64,000 bases of DNA from a bacterium UBP2_UBA5202. GTDB lineage: Bacteria; Edwardsbacteria; AC1; EtOH8. Position numbers and translations under genes: made by a program. Position 1 is the first letter of the stretch. Every line of letters starts with the position of its first letter. Of this stretch, positions 13,500 through 23,785 are shown in pieces. The stretch covers positions 228,882 through 292,881 of the forward strand of contig DHVS01000029.1 in NCBI GenBank assembly GCA_002412795.1. The letters run 5' to 3'. The notes beneath the pieces were generated by a model. That model had not been told where the DNA came from. It worked only from the letters and a program-made list of their open reading frames with translations, and searched no databases.

Positions 13500-16400
13500 C
13501 TATTTGACATTTTTGTCCCGCTTTACCCCGTGCTTGCCGGTTAACCGGTAAAAATGCCTCTTGGAAACGCCATAAATTTTGGCCGCTTTGGTAAAATTGT
13601 ACCCGGCGCTTTCCAAACTCCTTATTATCAGCTGTCTTTGGCTGCCCTCATGGTTATCTCTAATGCTTTGAGCGTCATCTACCCGGTATCCTTCAATTTC
13701 CAATTCATTCTCGGTAATCCTTCTTTTGGAAGCCAGTAAAACCGCCTTTTGAATGGTATTCTCCAACTCCCGGATGTTTCCCGGCCAATTGTGCATCACA
13801 ATGGCCCTCTTTGCCCCTTCGTTAAAAGACAGGCTTCCTTTATTGAATTTCTTTTGATACTTGTTCTTAAAATACTCGGCTAATACCAGTAAATCCTCGC
13901 TTCTTTCCCTTAGCGGCGGGATGTCTATCTTGATCACCTTCAGCCGGTAATACAGGTCCTCCCGGAACCGTCCCTCGTTGATCTCTATCTCCAGGTCCTT
14001 GTTGGTGGCGCAGATCATCCGGACATCCACCCGGCTGGCCGTCTCGCTGCCGATCCGCCTGATCTCCCCGGCCTCTATCACCCTTAACAGCCGGGCCTGC
14101 ACCCCGGGGCTGGCGCTGGCGATCTCGTCCAAAAACACCGTGCCGCCGTCGGCCGCCTCAAACAGCCCGGTCTTGTCCTTGCTGGCTCCGGTGAACGACC
14201 CTTTTACATAGCCGAACAGCTCCGATTCCAAAAGCGTCTCCGGCAGGGAGCCGCAGTCCAGGGCCAGGAACTTTTTGTCCTTGCGGGCCGAAAGCTGGTG
14301 CACTATCTGGGCCGCCATTTCCTTGCCGGTGCCGGATTCCCCGTCCAGCAGCACCGTGACATCGGTGGGAGCGGCGGCCTTGATCCGTTTGATCATGCTT
14401 TTGACCGCCGGGGAGTTACCGATCATCCCCTGCAATGCCTTGGACCCGGTAACTTGATGCTCCCTGCTCTTTGACCTCAGTTCTTCCAGCAACCGGTGGC
14501 TTTCTATCACCGCCCCCAGGATCTGGGCCAAAGCCTTGGTGAAATCCCTCTGGGCCTGGCTGAATAACCCCGGTTTAAGCCGGGAATCCAGGTAGATGGC
14601 GCCCAGGTTCCCTTCCCTTGACTTTAGCGGCAGGCATAACAGCGAGCGGATGGCATTGCGCTTGACGCTTAAGCGCGAACTGAGGGCCTCATCCAATTGG
14701 GCGTCGTTGGAGACCACCATGGTCTCCCCGGAGGCCGCGGCCATCACGGCATTGGAGGAAAATTCCAGCGCATCGTGCTGGGTCAGGGGATCCAGGTCCA
14801 CCTTGGCCGCCAGGAAATGTTTGGAGTTCTCATCGTTCAGGAACAAGCCCCCCCTTTCGGCATTAAGAAGATTTACAGTTACGTCCAAACAACTTTGAGC
14901 CAGCTCGGCCTGGTTCTTTTCGGGGTCCAGCAGGGCGGCTATCTGGTACAGCCCTTCCAGCATCCGGGCCCCGGGCAGGAGATTGCCCGGAGCGAACAGC
15001 CGGTGGACTGCGGCCAGGATGGTGTTTCTGGTCCGCTCCAGATAAACCGGGGCCCCCATTTTCTGGAACTCGGCCTCGGCCGCCAGCAGGCCGGGCATCA
15101 GTTTTTCGGCGTCGTTAAAACTGTCCGATTCCATGGCCATTTCCCCCGTCTTAAGCCAGGCTTTGGCCGATTCGGCCGGATCGCCGCTGTCCTTTAGCTC
15201 GCCTGCGGCTTGCATCGCCAGATCCAGGCCTTTGTTTATATCGCCATTTTTAGCCATATAAAATCCTTCCAGCATTTTTAGCTGCGCCTTTTCTATTGCA
15301 TCCCCGGCCTGGGTCCTGGCCCGGCCCAGATAATCCTTCATTGATGAATGATCATTGAGATATCCTGCCGCCAAAGCACCGTAATAAATGCAATCCCATT
15401 GTATTTTAAAGCCCTTTGCAGATGCCAAAGACATTGCTTTCTCAATGCTATCAAGCCCTTCCCGATGGCGGTTGTCTTCGGCACAAACAATTCCCATTTC
15501 TTTTCTTATGATAACTTCAACATAATCCAACTCGTTTTTTAACGATATGTCCAGACAATGGGTTAATGTTTTTATGGCATACGCTGTTTTACCCATAAGT
15601 TGTTCTTTGGAAGAGACATTAGACAGGCAGATAAGCATGTTTTGTTTATCACCGTTTTCTTCGTAAAGTGCATACGCTTCAAGGTATTTTTCTTTGGATA
15701 GTTTTATCTGGGCCGATTTCCCGTAAATCAGGGCTAAATTAGCTGTTATATTGGCCTGCATGGCAAGGCCTTCATTTGGACTAAAATTGCTTTCCGCTTT
15801 TTGCAGACACAAAAGAGCCTGACCCCAGTTTTTTAAACTGATATTTATCAAGCCTAAATAACATAAGGAATAACAAAGCATGCTGTTTTGCCCTTCCTGT
15901 TCCACCAGGTTGCTGCTCTGCTCCAGAGATGTTTTGGCATTGACTAAATCGCCTTCCTGCCACTGGCTGTAGCCCAAAATATTTAATAATTTTGCTTTTT
16001 CTATCGGATCGGATATCTCAATCATAGCAGCTTTTTCGGCCCAATCTATCACCTGCTTGAAATCGTTTGAGCGCTGATGATGCCTGGCCAACAAATTATA
16101 TATTTCAAAATATGTGACGTTGGAGCATCGGCCAGAATTGGCAATTTCCAAAGATCTGTGTAAGTTATCTGCGGCCTCTTCCGCTCTTCCCTGCAGACCC
16201 AGCACCCTGCCCTTGTAGGCCAGGTAAAGGCTCTTCTGATCGTCATTATTTACGGCAGGGAAACCTTCTTCCAAAGTTTCCAATGCCTTGGTATGATCGC
16301 CCTTGTTGGCATATAGCTTGGCCAGGGTCTGATAGTACTCCCACTCACCGGAAAGCTGTCCCGCCAATGTCTTCCACAACTCTATGGCCAAAGCCCACCG

Positions 16401-18251
16401 GCTTACCCGCTGGTAAAGGGCGGCCAACTGCCGGACTATCTGGGTCTGTTCTTTGGTCCCCAGCCGCCCGGAATCAACCAGCAGCCGCCCCACATAAAGC
16501 ATCTTTTCCAGGTCATTGTCGTTCTGGGCCTGTTCGAATATACTTTTGCCTTCGGTCAGCCATTGCTGCTGGACATTATTTTCATTCCAGAATATCCAGC
16601 GCGCCATGGAGGGAAATTCTGGCCGCTCTGCGGAAATCGCCGCCGTTTTTATCCGGTCAGTTTCAGACGGAGGTATCTGTTCCAGGATGAAGGTCCGTAG
16701 AATGTCCCCGTCCACCCGGCCGCTGTCGTCCAGCCAGTACTCCGGGTCGGGGCCCGCCGTCTTCATCTGCGATCCCGCGCAGTCTTCCAGGCAGATCTTC
16801 TTCAATGCCTCCCGGCCATCAGCGTCAAGCAGTTGCCAGCGCCGGCCGATGTCACCGGCGATCTCCTCCGGCAGGATCCGGCCGGTGAACATCTTCTGCC
16901 AGTCTATCTGCCAATGGTCCTGCTTTTGGCTGATGACGGAGACACTTTGGCAGTGTTCCAGATAGGCCCTGGCATGGGCAACGTTGCTGCCGGCCTGCCG
17001 CCAGACCCAGTCGGACAGGTTTTCCAGCTCCCAGTTGCTTATCCCCGCCAGATAGCCGGCCAGGACCTTGGAATATTCCTGCTTGTGGAACTTTACCAAA
17101 GCCAGTGCCTGGCCCTTTGGGGAAAGCCGGGGGGTTGACGGATCAATGGCGGCCACTGATCTGCCGGGCCGGTCTTTAAGCCAGGCCGGTATTTCTCCAT
17201 CCTTCAGACCATCCACCAGCAAGACAGCATCTGAAGGAAGCACCTTAAATAGTTTCTCGCCTTCTGACTCACCGGCATTGAAATAAACCGATGTCTGCCC
17301 GGCCATCTGGCAGACGAAGTTCAATTCCCTTAAAAAGGCCGTCTTTCCCCGGCCCGGGCCGGCTGAAACAGTGAACAGGCCGGATCTCCCCGGACGCAAA
17401 TGTTCCACGGCTTTGGCCAGCGCCTGGTTTTGGCCGGAAAAGCGAAAAGACCCCGGACTTTCCAGACCACATCCGCTGCCGGAATGCCTTAAGGCCTGAA
17501 CCAGCTGCGAGGCGGAATGATATCTTTCCTGGGGCCAATAGTTCAAAGTTCTGATCCCGATCTCCGACCGTTTGTCATCCAATGATTCCCTGATCCCCAG
17601 GTTCCAGGACAGGTTTTCCTCCAGCCTGTCCGTGGCCGCCGGAAGCTGCCCGGTCATCATCCAAAAAAGCAGCAGGCCCAGGCTGTAGACATCGGAGCTT
17701 TGGGTGGGCCCGGTGCTGCCGTTAAGGACCTCGGGAGACGAGTATTCGGCGGTGCCGGTAAAACCGGAACTTGTTTCATCGCCGGTTTTCCGGGCCAGCC
17801 CCAGGTCAATCAGCTTTACCCCTCCATCCCGGCCAATCAGGATGTTCTCCGGCTTGATGTCCCCGTGGATGTATTCCCGGCCGTGGAGATAGGACGCAAC
17901 GCCGGCCAGCCTGACCCAGATATCCCACAGCTCTTTTTTGTCCGGCTGGTTCTGCCGGATGTAGGCATCCAGAGTGGCCCCGGGGAAATGCTCAAAGGCG
18001 GCCAGGGACTTTTCATCCTGGCGGTAAAAGTCAAAGGCCTTCAGCAGGCCGGGATGGTCCATCCGGTAAAGCCGGATGAACTCCAGTTTCAGGTCCTGGC
18101 CGGATTTTTGGGCGGCGGCTTTGACCACCACCGGCCGGCCGCTTAGCCTGTCTTCGGCCAGATAAACTTCGCCTTCGCCCCCCTGCCCCAGTTTTTCCAG
18201 CACCCGGTAGCGCCAGTGCAGGTCTGCTTTATGTTTTGTTGCTTGACTCAT
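13500..18251 (-). CDS. Ser/Thr kinase - NTPase - TPR - GAF - sigma54-activator - Fis protein
   Basis: 1583 aa in one chain. Kinase at 1-265: Gly loop GQGGEGEV, K44, catalytic loop HGDIKPEN (131-136; HGD instead of HRD), and DLG at 149-151. Then a second ATPase with Walker A GPGRGKT at 298-304. About a dozen TPR-like repeats fill roughly 590-1050, a GAF domain about 1085-1260. A full sigma54 AAA+ domain follows: GESGTGKE at 1304, sigma54 loop GSFTGA at 1351 (normally GAFTGA), Walker B GGTVFLDE at 1369, WPGNIREL. A Fis-type helix-turn-helix closes the chain near 1545-1575. This large one-component layout is known in deltaproteobacteria and their kin. It probably senses through GAF/TPR and activates sigma54 promoters. 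The Ala-to-Ser change in the loop may alter sigma54 contact. Transcription appears leaderless. Confidence 0.9.
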   Translation of the reverse strand: MSQATKHKADLHWRYRVLEKLGQGGEGEVYLAEDRLSGRPVVVKAAAQKSGQDLKLEFIRLYRMDHPGLLKAFDFYRQDEKSLAAFEHFPGATLDAYIRQNQPDKKELWDIWVRLAGVASYLHGREYIHGDIKPENILIGRDGGVKLIDLGLARKTGDETSSGFTGTAEYSSPEVLNGSTGPTQSSDVYSLGLLLFWMMTGQLPAATDRLEENLSWNLGIRESLDDKRSEIGIRTLNYWPQERYHSASQLVQALRHSGSGCGLESPGSFRFSGQNQALAKAVEHLRPGRSGLFTVSAGPGRGKTAFLRELNFVCQMAGQTSVYFNAGESEGEKLFKVLPSDAVLLVDGLKDGEIPAWLKDRPGRSVAAIDPSTPRLSPKGQALALVKFHKQEYSKVLAGYLAGISNWELENLSDWVWRQAGSNVAHARAYLEHCQSVSVISQKQDHWQIDWQKMFTGRILPEEIAGDIGRRWQLLDADGREALKKICLEDCAGSQMKTAGPDPEYWLDDSGRVDGDILRTFILEQIPPSETDRIKTAAISAERPEFPSMARWIFWNENNVQQQWLTEGKSIFEQAQNDNDLEKMLYVGRLLVDSGRLGTKEQTQIVRQLAALYQRVSRWALAIELWKTLAGQLSGEWEYYQTLAKLYANKGDHTKALETLEEGFPAVNNDDQKSLYLAYKGRVLGLQGRAEEAADNLHRSLEIANSGRCSNVTYFEIYNLLARHHQRSNDFKQVIDWAEKAAMIEISDPIEKAKLLNILGYSQWQEGDLVNAKTSLEQSSNLVEQEGQNSMLCYSLCYLGLINISLKNWGQALLCLQKAESNFSPNEGLAMQANITANLALIYGKSAQIKLSKEKYLEAYALYEENGDKQNMLICLSNVSSKEQLMGKTAYAIKTLTHCLDISLKNELDYVEVIIRKEMGIVCAEDNRHREGLDSIEKAMSLASAKGFKIQWDCIYYGALAAGYLNDHSSMKDYLGRARTQAGDAIEKAQLKMLEGFYMAKNGDINKGLDLAMQAAGELKDSGDPAESAKAWLKTGEMAMESDSFNDAEKLMPGLLAAEAEFQKMGAPVYLERTRNTILAAVHRLFAPGNLLPGARMLEGLYQIAALLDPEKNQAELAQSCLDVTVNLLNAERGGLFLNDENSKHFLAAKVDLDPLTQHDALEFSSNAVMAAASGETMVVSNDAQLDEALSSRLSVKRNAIRSLLCLPLKSREGNLGAIYLDSRLKPGLFSQAQRDFTKALAQILGAVIESHRLLEELRSKSREHQVTGSKALQGMIGNSPAVKSMIKRIKAAAPTDVTVLLDGESGTGKEMAAQIVHQLSARKDKKFLALDCGSLPETLLESELFGYVKGSFTGASKDKTGLFEAADGGTVFLDEIASASPGVQARLLRVIEAGEIRRIGSETASRVDVRMICATNKDLEIEINEGRFREDLYYRLKVIKIDIPPLRERSEDLLVLAEYFKNKYQKKFNKGSLSFNEGAKRAIVMHNWPGNIRELENTIQKAVLLASKRRITENELEIEGYRVDDAQSIRDNHEGSQRQLIIRSLESAGYNFTKAAKIYGVSKRHFYRLTGKHGVKRDKNVK

Positions 18252-18258
18252 TGACTAA

Positions 18259-18287
18259 AGTATACCCTCTTACCATTATTATTTCAA
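18259..18287 (-). promoter_or_regulatory. Strong sigma70 promoter giving a leaderless kinase message
   Basis: TTGAAA (18287-18282), 17 bp, TATACT (18264-18259) on the minus strand. The ATG at 18251 begins 7 bases after the -10 box, which is where transcription should start, and no ribosome site precedes it. Confidence 0.65.
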
Positions 18288-18321
18288 GCCTAAAGTAATT
18301 TGATCTGGCTTTTGGGGACAT

Positions 18322-18352
18322 AAAAAACCCCCGGATCGCTCCGGGGGCTTTT
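18322..18352 (-). terminator. Terminator of the efflux operon
   Basis: CCCCCGGA (18328-18335) pairs with TCCGGGGG (18340-18347) around a 4-base loop. TTTTTT follows on the minus strand and CTTTTT on the plus strand. It sits 13 bp after the last efflux gene. Confidence 0.8.
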
Positions 18353-18364
18353 TATGAATTTATC

Positions 18365-19603
18365 TTACTCGTATCTCAACGCCTCTATCGGGTCCATTTC
18401 CGCCGCCCGCTGGGCTGGATACCACCCGAAGAATATTCCCACCGCCGCCGAAAATCCGAAGCCTAAAAGCACCGACCACCAGCTGACCGAAGCCGGCAGC
18501 TTGATGACCAGAGAAACCAGCCCGGCCAGGATGAATCCCAGTATCATCCCGGTCACCCCTCCCACCAGCGACAGGCTCACCGCCTCGATGATGAACTGCC
18601 TCATGATGTCCTTCTTGCGGGCCCCGATGGCCTTCCGGATGCCGATCTCCTTGATCCGCTCGCTGACCGATACCAGCATGATGTTCATGATGCCGATGCC
18701 GCCCACCAAAAGCGACAGCAGGGTTACGCCGATCATCAGGCCGAAGACCCCGGCGGTTATCTTCTTGAATATCCCCATCAGCTGGTCGGCCGTAACTATC
18801 CCGAAGTCATCCGGCCTGGAGGGGGGCACCTTGCGCCTGCGGCGCAGCAGCTCGGTGACCTCATCCTTGGCCGTCTCGATGTGAGCCACGTCCAGCGGCT
18901 GGACCGCGATGGTGACCGAACCGCCCCGGCCCCGGTTGCGGATCTGACCGGTGAATATTTTTTGGAAGGTGGAAATGGGGATGATCAGCATATTGTCCTG
19001 ATCATTCCCCAAAAACGACCCCTTTTTGCCCAGCAGGCCTATCACCTCAAAGCGGTTGCCATTGATGATCACTTCCTTGCCCAATGGATCCTGTTGGCCG
19101 AAAAGTTTTTCCACCACGGTGGAGCCCAGCATGGCCACCTGGCGTCTGTGAACCATGTCCACGTTGGACAGGGGCCGGCCGTCAACGATCTCGTAGTCGG
19201 CGATGAACTGGTATTCTGGGGTGGTGCCGTTTACCTCGGTGCCCATTACTTCCTGTTTCTGGTATTTTACATTGGCCATGTTTTCAAGTATCGGAGCCAC
19301 CCTCAGCACCGAGGGGCAATTGTCCCTGATGGCGTAGGCGTCTTCGATGGTCAGGTTCTTGCGGCCCCTGGTCTTCAGCCAATCGTCATGGCTCATTACC
19401 AGCCCCTGTTTCTGGACATAGAGGGTGGTGGTGCCCAGCGACGACAGTTGTTTGGCGATCATCTTGTTGAAGCCGTCGATCAATGCCAGCATGCCGATCA
19501 CCGTCAGCACCCCGATCATGATGCCCAAAGTGGTCAGCCCCGAGCGGAGCTTGTGTGCCCAGATGGCGTCAAAGGCCAGCCGGACCGATTCCCAGATGTT
19601 CAT
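18365..19603 (-). CDS. MacB-like ABC transporter permease
   Basis: 412 aa. An N-terminal membrane helix (residues about 20-45, LTTLGIMIGVLTVIGMLALI) is followed by a periplasmic MacB-PCD domain of about 220 residues. Three C-terminal helices make up the FtsX domain, with the cytoplasmic coupling segment SERIKEIGIRKAIGARKKDIMRQF in its typical place between helices two and three (only part quoted). The size fits the half of MacB that lacks a fused ATPase; the ATPase is the preceding gene. It works with the adaptor and the TolC-like channel to export a substrate from the periplasm or inner membrane. Substrate unknown. It ends the operon, followed by a terminator. Confidence 0.88.
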   Translation of the reverse strand: MNIWESVRLAFDAIWAHKLRSGLTTLGIMIGVLTVIGMLALIDGFNKMIAKQLSSLGTTTLYVQKQGLVMSHDDWLKTRGRKNLTIEDAYAIRDNCPSVLRVAPILENMANVKYQKQEVMGTEVNGTTPEYQFIADYEIVDGRPLSNVDMVHRRQVAMLGSTVVEKLFGQQDPLGKEVIINGNRFEVIGLLGKKGSFLGNDQDNMLIIPISTFQKIFTGQIRNRGRGGSVTIAVQPLDVAHIETAKDEVTELLRRRRKVPPSRPDDFGIVTADQLMGIFKKITAGVFGLMIGVTLLSLLVGGIGIMNIMLVSVSERIKEIGIRKAIGARKKDIMRQFIIEAVSLSLVGGVTGMILGFILAGLVSLVIKLPASVSWWSVLLGFGFSAAVGIFFGWYPAQRAAEMDPIEALRYE

Positions 19604-19619
19604 ATTAAAAATCCTTTGA

Positions 19620-19654
19620 AGCTATATGCTGTAGGCTCTAAGCATGGACTGATA
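19620..19654. repeat. 7-bp-period run between efflux genes
   Basis: AGCTATA, TGCTGTA, GGCTCTA, AGCATGG, ACTGATA in register; the same AGCTATA/TGCTGTA flavour as the runs at 5015 and 5792. It fills the gap between ATPase and permease genes. Confidence 0.6.
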
Positions 19655-19672
19655 GCTTAAAGCAATAAGGTT

Positions 19673-20353
<681 letters not shown>

Positions 20354-20359
20354 CAGGGC

Positions 20360-21631
20360 CTACTTTCCGGCATTATCTGGTTTCCCGGCCGCCTTGGCGG
20401 TACCGGTCTTTATCTTGTCGTTGTGTTTCAGGTTCCGCAGCACACTAAACGGCCCCTTGACCACTTCCTGGCCTTCGGTCAGGCCGCTGACCACCTCGAT
20501 ATTTTCCTGATCCGATGCCCCGGTCTGCACCGGAGTAATCACCGCCCGTCCTTTTTCCATCACATAGACCACTTCCTGCTCCTTCTCCCTGATCTTTTTG
20601 CCGTCAGCCGAACTGTCTCCGCCGGAAATGCTGCCTTTTTCCTTCCGGCCCTTCTTGGGTTCTGCCTGTTTGCGCTCCATCTCCACTTTGCGCATCACCA
20701 CCGATTGGATGGGGATCAGTATGATGCCGGTCTTATGGGCGGTGGTGATATCCACGTTGGCCGACATCCCGGACTTGAGATCCATCGATTTGTCTGTGAT
20801 CCTGGTCTTGACCGTGTAATTGACAGAAGCGGCGCTGGTGGATGAAGTATTGGTGCTGATGGCGGCGTTGCCCACTTCCGATACCACCCCCTTGAAGGTC
20901 TTGCCGATGATGGCATCCACCTCCACCTGGGCCTCCTGCCCCAGCTTGATGTCCCTGACGTCGCTTTCGTCCACCTGGGCCGCCACTTCCATCTGCGACA
21001 GGTCGGCCACGGTCATGATGACCGAACCGGCGTTGTTCATGGTTCCGGTGACCACCACTTCCCCCACCTCCACGTTCAGCTGAACCACCGTGCCGTTGAT
21101 GGGCGAGGTGATGGTGGTCTTGGCATAGGTGTCCTGGGCCTGCTCCAGCGAAGCCTCGGCCTGGGTCAGCCTGGCCCGGTCCAGATTATACTGGGTGGTG
21201 GTGGCTTCGTGTTCCTCCTGGGAGATCAGCCCGGCGGAAAAGAGTTCCTGCTTGCGCTTGTAGATCAGCTCTGTCTGGGCCAGGTTGGCCTGGGCTAGTT
21301 CCAGGCTGGCCCGGTTCTGCTTGACCTGGGCGGCATAGCTGGCGGGATCGATCTGAACCAGCACCTGTCCCTGGCGGACCCTGTCGCCCTCCTTGACCGG
21401 CAGCCGGGTGACCTTGCCCATCACATAGGCCGAGATCTGGACCACTGTCTCGGCCTTGACATTGCCGGGCGCCGAGACGGTGGAGATGATGTCGCCCTTT
21501 TTGACCTTGGCCGGCTGAACGGTCAGCTTTTTGCTGCCCCGGGCGATATTGGAAACGACCAGGATCAGCACGATGAGCACAGCCCCGGATATGATCCATA
21601 ATTTTTTACTTTTGAAGTTTATCGCTTTCAC
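20360..21631 (-). CDS. Efflux periplasmic adaptor subunit (MacA/RND-adaptor type)
   Basis: 423 aa. I chose the GTG at 21631 because AGGAGAGGCCAA precedes it; an ATG further out at 21682 has no ribosome site. An N-terminal anchor helix (LWIISGAVLIVLILVVSNI) is followed by the first half of a lipoyl-like domain (VSAPGNVKAE, VKEGDRVRQGQVLVQID). A long helical hairpin of Ala/Gln heptads (SLELAQANLAQTELIYKRK ... TQAEASLEQAQDTYAKT) comes next, then the second lipoyl half (ITSPINGTVVQLNVEVGE) and beta-barrel domains. This is the standard MacA/AcrA build that bridges inner-membrane pump and TolC. A charged linker rich in Lys/Gly (KKGRKEKGSISGGDSS) sits in the membrane-proximal part, which is unusual. 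Confidence 0.9.
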   Translation of the reverse strand: MKAINFKSKKLWIISGAVLIVLILVVSNIARGSKKLTVQPAKVKKGDIISTVSAPGNVKAETVVQISAYVMGKVTRLPVKEGDRVRQGQVLVQIDPASYAAQVKQNRASLELAQANLAQTELIYKRKQELFSAGLISQEEHEATTTQYNLDRARLTQAEASLEQAQDTYAKTTITSPINGTVVQLNVEVGEVVVTGTMNNAGSVIMTVADLSQMEVAAQVDESDVRDIKLGQEAQVEVDAIIGKTFKGVVSEVGNAAISTNTSSTSAASVNYTVKTRITDKSMDLKSGMSANVDITTAHKTGIILIPIQSVVMRKVEMERKQAEPKKGRKEKGSISGGDSSADGKKIREKEQEVVYVMEKGRAVITPVQTGASDQENIEVVSGLTEGQEVVKGPFSVLRNLKHNDKIKTGTAKAAGKPDNAGK

Positions 21632-21689
21632 TTGGCCTCTCCTGAAATTTATTTGAAATGTTTGCTTAAATACTGAAAACATTAGAATC

Positions 21690-21782
21690 TTATCTCACAC
21701 AGAGACACAAAGACCACAGAGCCTTTACTTAGGTTACAAATTTAGCTAAACTTCTTGGCGTTCTTAGCGGCTTTGTGTGAAG
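21690..21782. other. Intergenic remnant of an interspersed CACAGAG/TTTGTG element
   Basis: Between adaptor and TolC genes lie CACAGAGACACAAAGACC and, 60 bp on, GGCGTTCTTAGCGGCTTTGTG, arms that are roughly complementary in content. Similar CTTTGTGGC-type strings are at 25335-25370 and 58500-58520. No gene here. Confidence 0.4.
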
Positions 21783-21819
21783 AGTAATTTGCAGATATAT
21801 TCTTGTTGATCGGAGCCAG

Positions 21820-23091
21820 TTACCACTTGCCCAAAGCCTTGTCCAGCCTGGCCAGGGACAGGTAATAATCGCACAAAGTATTGGCCGCCTGCTGCTGGGC
21901 CTGGTTGTAGGTCAGCTGGCTGGACAGCAGGTCCAGCACCGAGGCCGAACCCAGCCGGTATTTTTCAGTGGTCAGCTTGTAATCTTCTCCAGCCTGCTGC
22001 AGCAGATCGGTCACCAGGCCGATGGCTTCACGGGACATGGCCAGGCTCAGTTTGGCCAGCTTCAGCTCGGAATAGACCGCCTGCCGGGCCGAAAAGAGAT
22101 CGGCGTCGGCTGTTTTCAACTGGGCGGCGGCCTGGCGGATGCGGGAGGCGGAAATGCCTCCGTCAAATATATTCCAGTTCAATGAAAGAGATGCGCTCCA
22201 GGAGTCGCGGTCTATCCAGTCGGAATTATCCTTGAATTGCCGCGAGTCGGAATATCCGTAACTATAGGAACCGGATAGGTAAGGGAGTTTGTCAAGCCAG
22301 GCCGACCAAAGCCCGGTTTTTTTGCTTTTTTGGTTCTTGCTGGCCAGACGATAGGCCGGGTTCTGTTCCAGTTCGGAGGCAGTGACACTGTCGTTGAAAG
22401 CTTTCATCAGGCTGGTGTCGGGGAAATCCAGGCTGGGATTGATGACCGCTTCGCCCGAAAGGCCCAGCAGGCCGGCCAGCGATTGCTTGGCGGTCAGCAG
22501 ATTGCTCTCGGACGAGAGCAGGTCCACCCGGTTCTGGGTCAGCCTGACCTGGATTTTAAGCATGTCGGCCCGGCTTAAGGAACCCAGTTGAAACATGGCT
22601 TCGGCCCGCTTGGACTGTTCCTGGCTTTGCTTGACCGAAGACCGGGCCACTTCCACCGCCTTTTCCAGCTTGGCCAGCCCGTAGAACGCCTCCTTTACCC
22701 GGTAGGCCAGCGAAGCCACCGCCAGCTGGTAGGCCGCCCCGGCCGACTGCCGGGCCAGCGCCGTGCCGGTGATATCGGCCCAGCCGGACAGGTTAACCAG
22801 GCTCATCCCGACGTTCAGGCCGGTACTGTAGGTGTTGGAATGCCCGTTCTGGTCGACGGTGGCCGGGCCTCTCTGGGAAAAACTGGAGTTTGCCGAGAGG
22901 TGGGGAAGAATGGTTCCCACCGAACCCTGCAAGGATGCTCCGGCCAGGCTCAGATTGGCCTGGGCCTTTTTAAGCTCCGGGCTTTGCTTTAAAGCCAGGG
23001 AGACGCACTGCTCCACGTTCAGGGAATCTACGGCTTGGGCTGGCCAGGAGAATTGTAACAGGATAAAAACCGCTAAAACTATCTTTTTCAT
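21820..23091 (-). CDS. TolC-family outer-membrane efflux protein
   Basis: 423 aa. The signal peptide (MKKIVLAVFILLQFSWPAQA) is followed by two outer-membrane-efflux repeats: LNVEQCVSLALKQSPELKKAQANL at the start (only the key CVSLALKQSPEL part matters) and a second block after residue 210 with NPAYRLASKNQKSKK and the strand SGSYSYGYS. Long heptad-like helices (KTADADLFSARQAVYSEL) and a late LGSASVLDLLSSQ complete the TolC pattern. It forms the outer channel for the MacAB-like pump encoded downstream. It follows the TetR gene by 44 bp. The ribosome site is weak (AAAGATGCC). Confidence 0.9.
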   Translation of the reverse strand: MKKIVLAVFILLQFSWPAQAVDSLNVEQCVSLALKQSPELKKAQANLSLAGASLQGSVGTILPHLSANSSFSQRGPATVDQNGHSNTYSTGLNVGMSLVNLSGWADITGTALARQSAGAAYQLAVASLAYRVKEAFYGLAKLEKAVEVARSSVKQSQEQSKRAEAMFQLGSLSRADMLKIQVRLTQNRVDLLSSESNLLTAKQSLAGLLGLSGEAVINPSLDFPDTSLMKAFNDSVTASELEQNPAYRLASKNQKSKKTGLWSAWLDKLPYLSGSYSYGYSDSRQFKDNSDWIDRDSWSASLSLNWNIFDGGISASRIRQAAAQLKTADADLFSARQAVYSELKLAKLSLAMSREAIGLVTDLLQQAGEDYKLTTEKYRLGSASVLDLLSSQLTYNQAQQQAANTLCDYYLSLARLDKALGKW

Positions 23092-23135
23092 GGCATCTTT
23101 ATAATTGTGTTGCTTCGTATGTTGACCGATTGATC

Positions 23136-23759
23136 TTATAATAGATTGTTCCCGATAACATTACGGACTTCCCGATGCAAATGTTTCCCGTTCTTAGCCG
23201 CCCCGTATAAAAATAATTCCATGATCCGGTCGACGATCTTGTCCTTTCCCTGCCCGGAGAACTCCATCACCGTCGTTTTGGTCATTACTGCCAGCTGGAT
23301 GGCCAGCAAACGGGGGTTTTCTCTGACAAAATGGCCGTCTTTCATTCCTTTTTCAATGACCTCGGCGATTGAATTTATGATCTTTTTGTTCTGTAAGTGA
23401 ATGGACTTATGCCGTTTGTGCATGTCCCGGGCTCCGGTCTCGGCTATCAATTTAAATAGGCTTCGGTTTTTCAGCAGCAGATCTGCCATATCCGACATCA
23501 TCTTCCCCAGTTTTTGTTCTGGCGAAGCTTTGCTTTCCAGATCAATCGAAAGGCAGGTCAAAAGGTCTTCCACCGCCTGGTCCAGGATGCTGAAATACAG
23601 GTCGTCCTTGCTGCTGAAATAGCGGTAGATGGTGCCCTTGCCGATGCCGGCCTTCCCGGCCACATCTTCCATCAGGGTCTTCTGGAACCCCCTCTTGGCA
23701 AACACCGCCGCGGCGGCTTTTAATATTTCCTGGCGTTTCAGATCGGTAACCGTTCTCAT
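23136..23759 (-). CDS. TetR-family repressor of the efflux operon
   Basis: 207 aa from the ATG at 23759. The longer open frame to 23843 crosses the promoter and operator, so it cannot be coding there. The N-terminal helix-turn-helix is typical: RQEILKAAAAVFAKRGF, TLMEDVAGKAGIGKGTIYRYF, SSKDDLYF. The C-terminal ligand domain is helical, with a stretch (LFKLIAETGARDMHKRHK) like that of TetR proteins beside efflux or lipid genes. It is the first gene of the efflux operon and probably represses itself and the pump by binding the palindrome at 23786-23803. The ligand is unknown. Confidence 0.9.
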   Translation of the reverse strand: MRTVTDLKRQEILKAAAAVFAKRGFQKTLMEDVAGKAGIGKGTIYRYFSSKDDLYFSILDQAVEDLLTCLSIDLESKASPEQKLGKMMSDMADLLLKNRSLFKLIAETGARDMHKRHKSIHLQNKKIINSIAEVIEKGMKDGHFVRENPRLLAIQLAVMTKTTVMEFSGQGKDKIVDRIMELFLYGAAKNGKHLHREVRNVIGNNLL

Positions 23760-23785
23760 TTTATGCCTTTGTAAAATGGATAATG

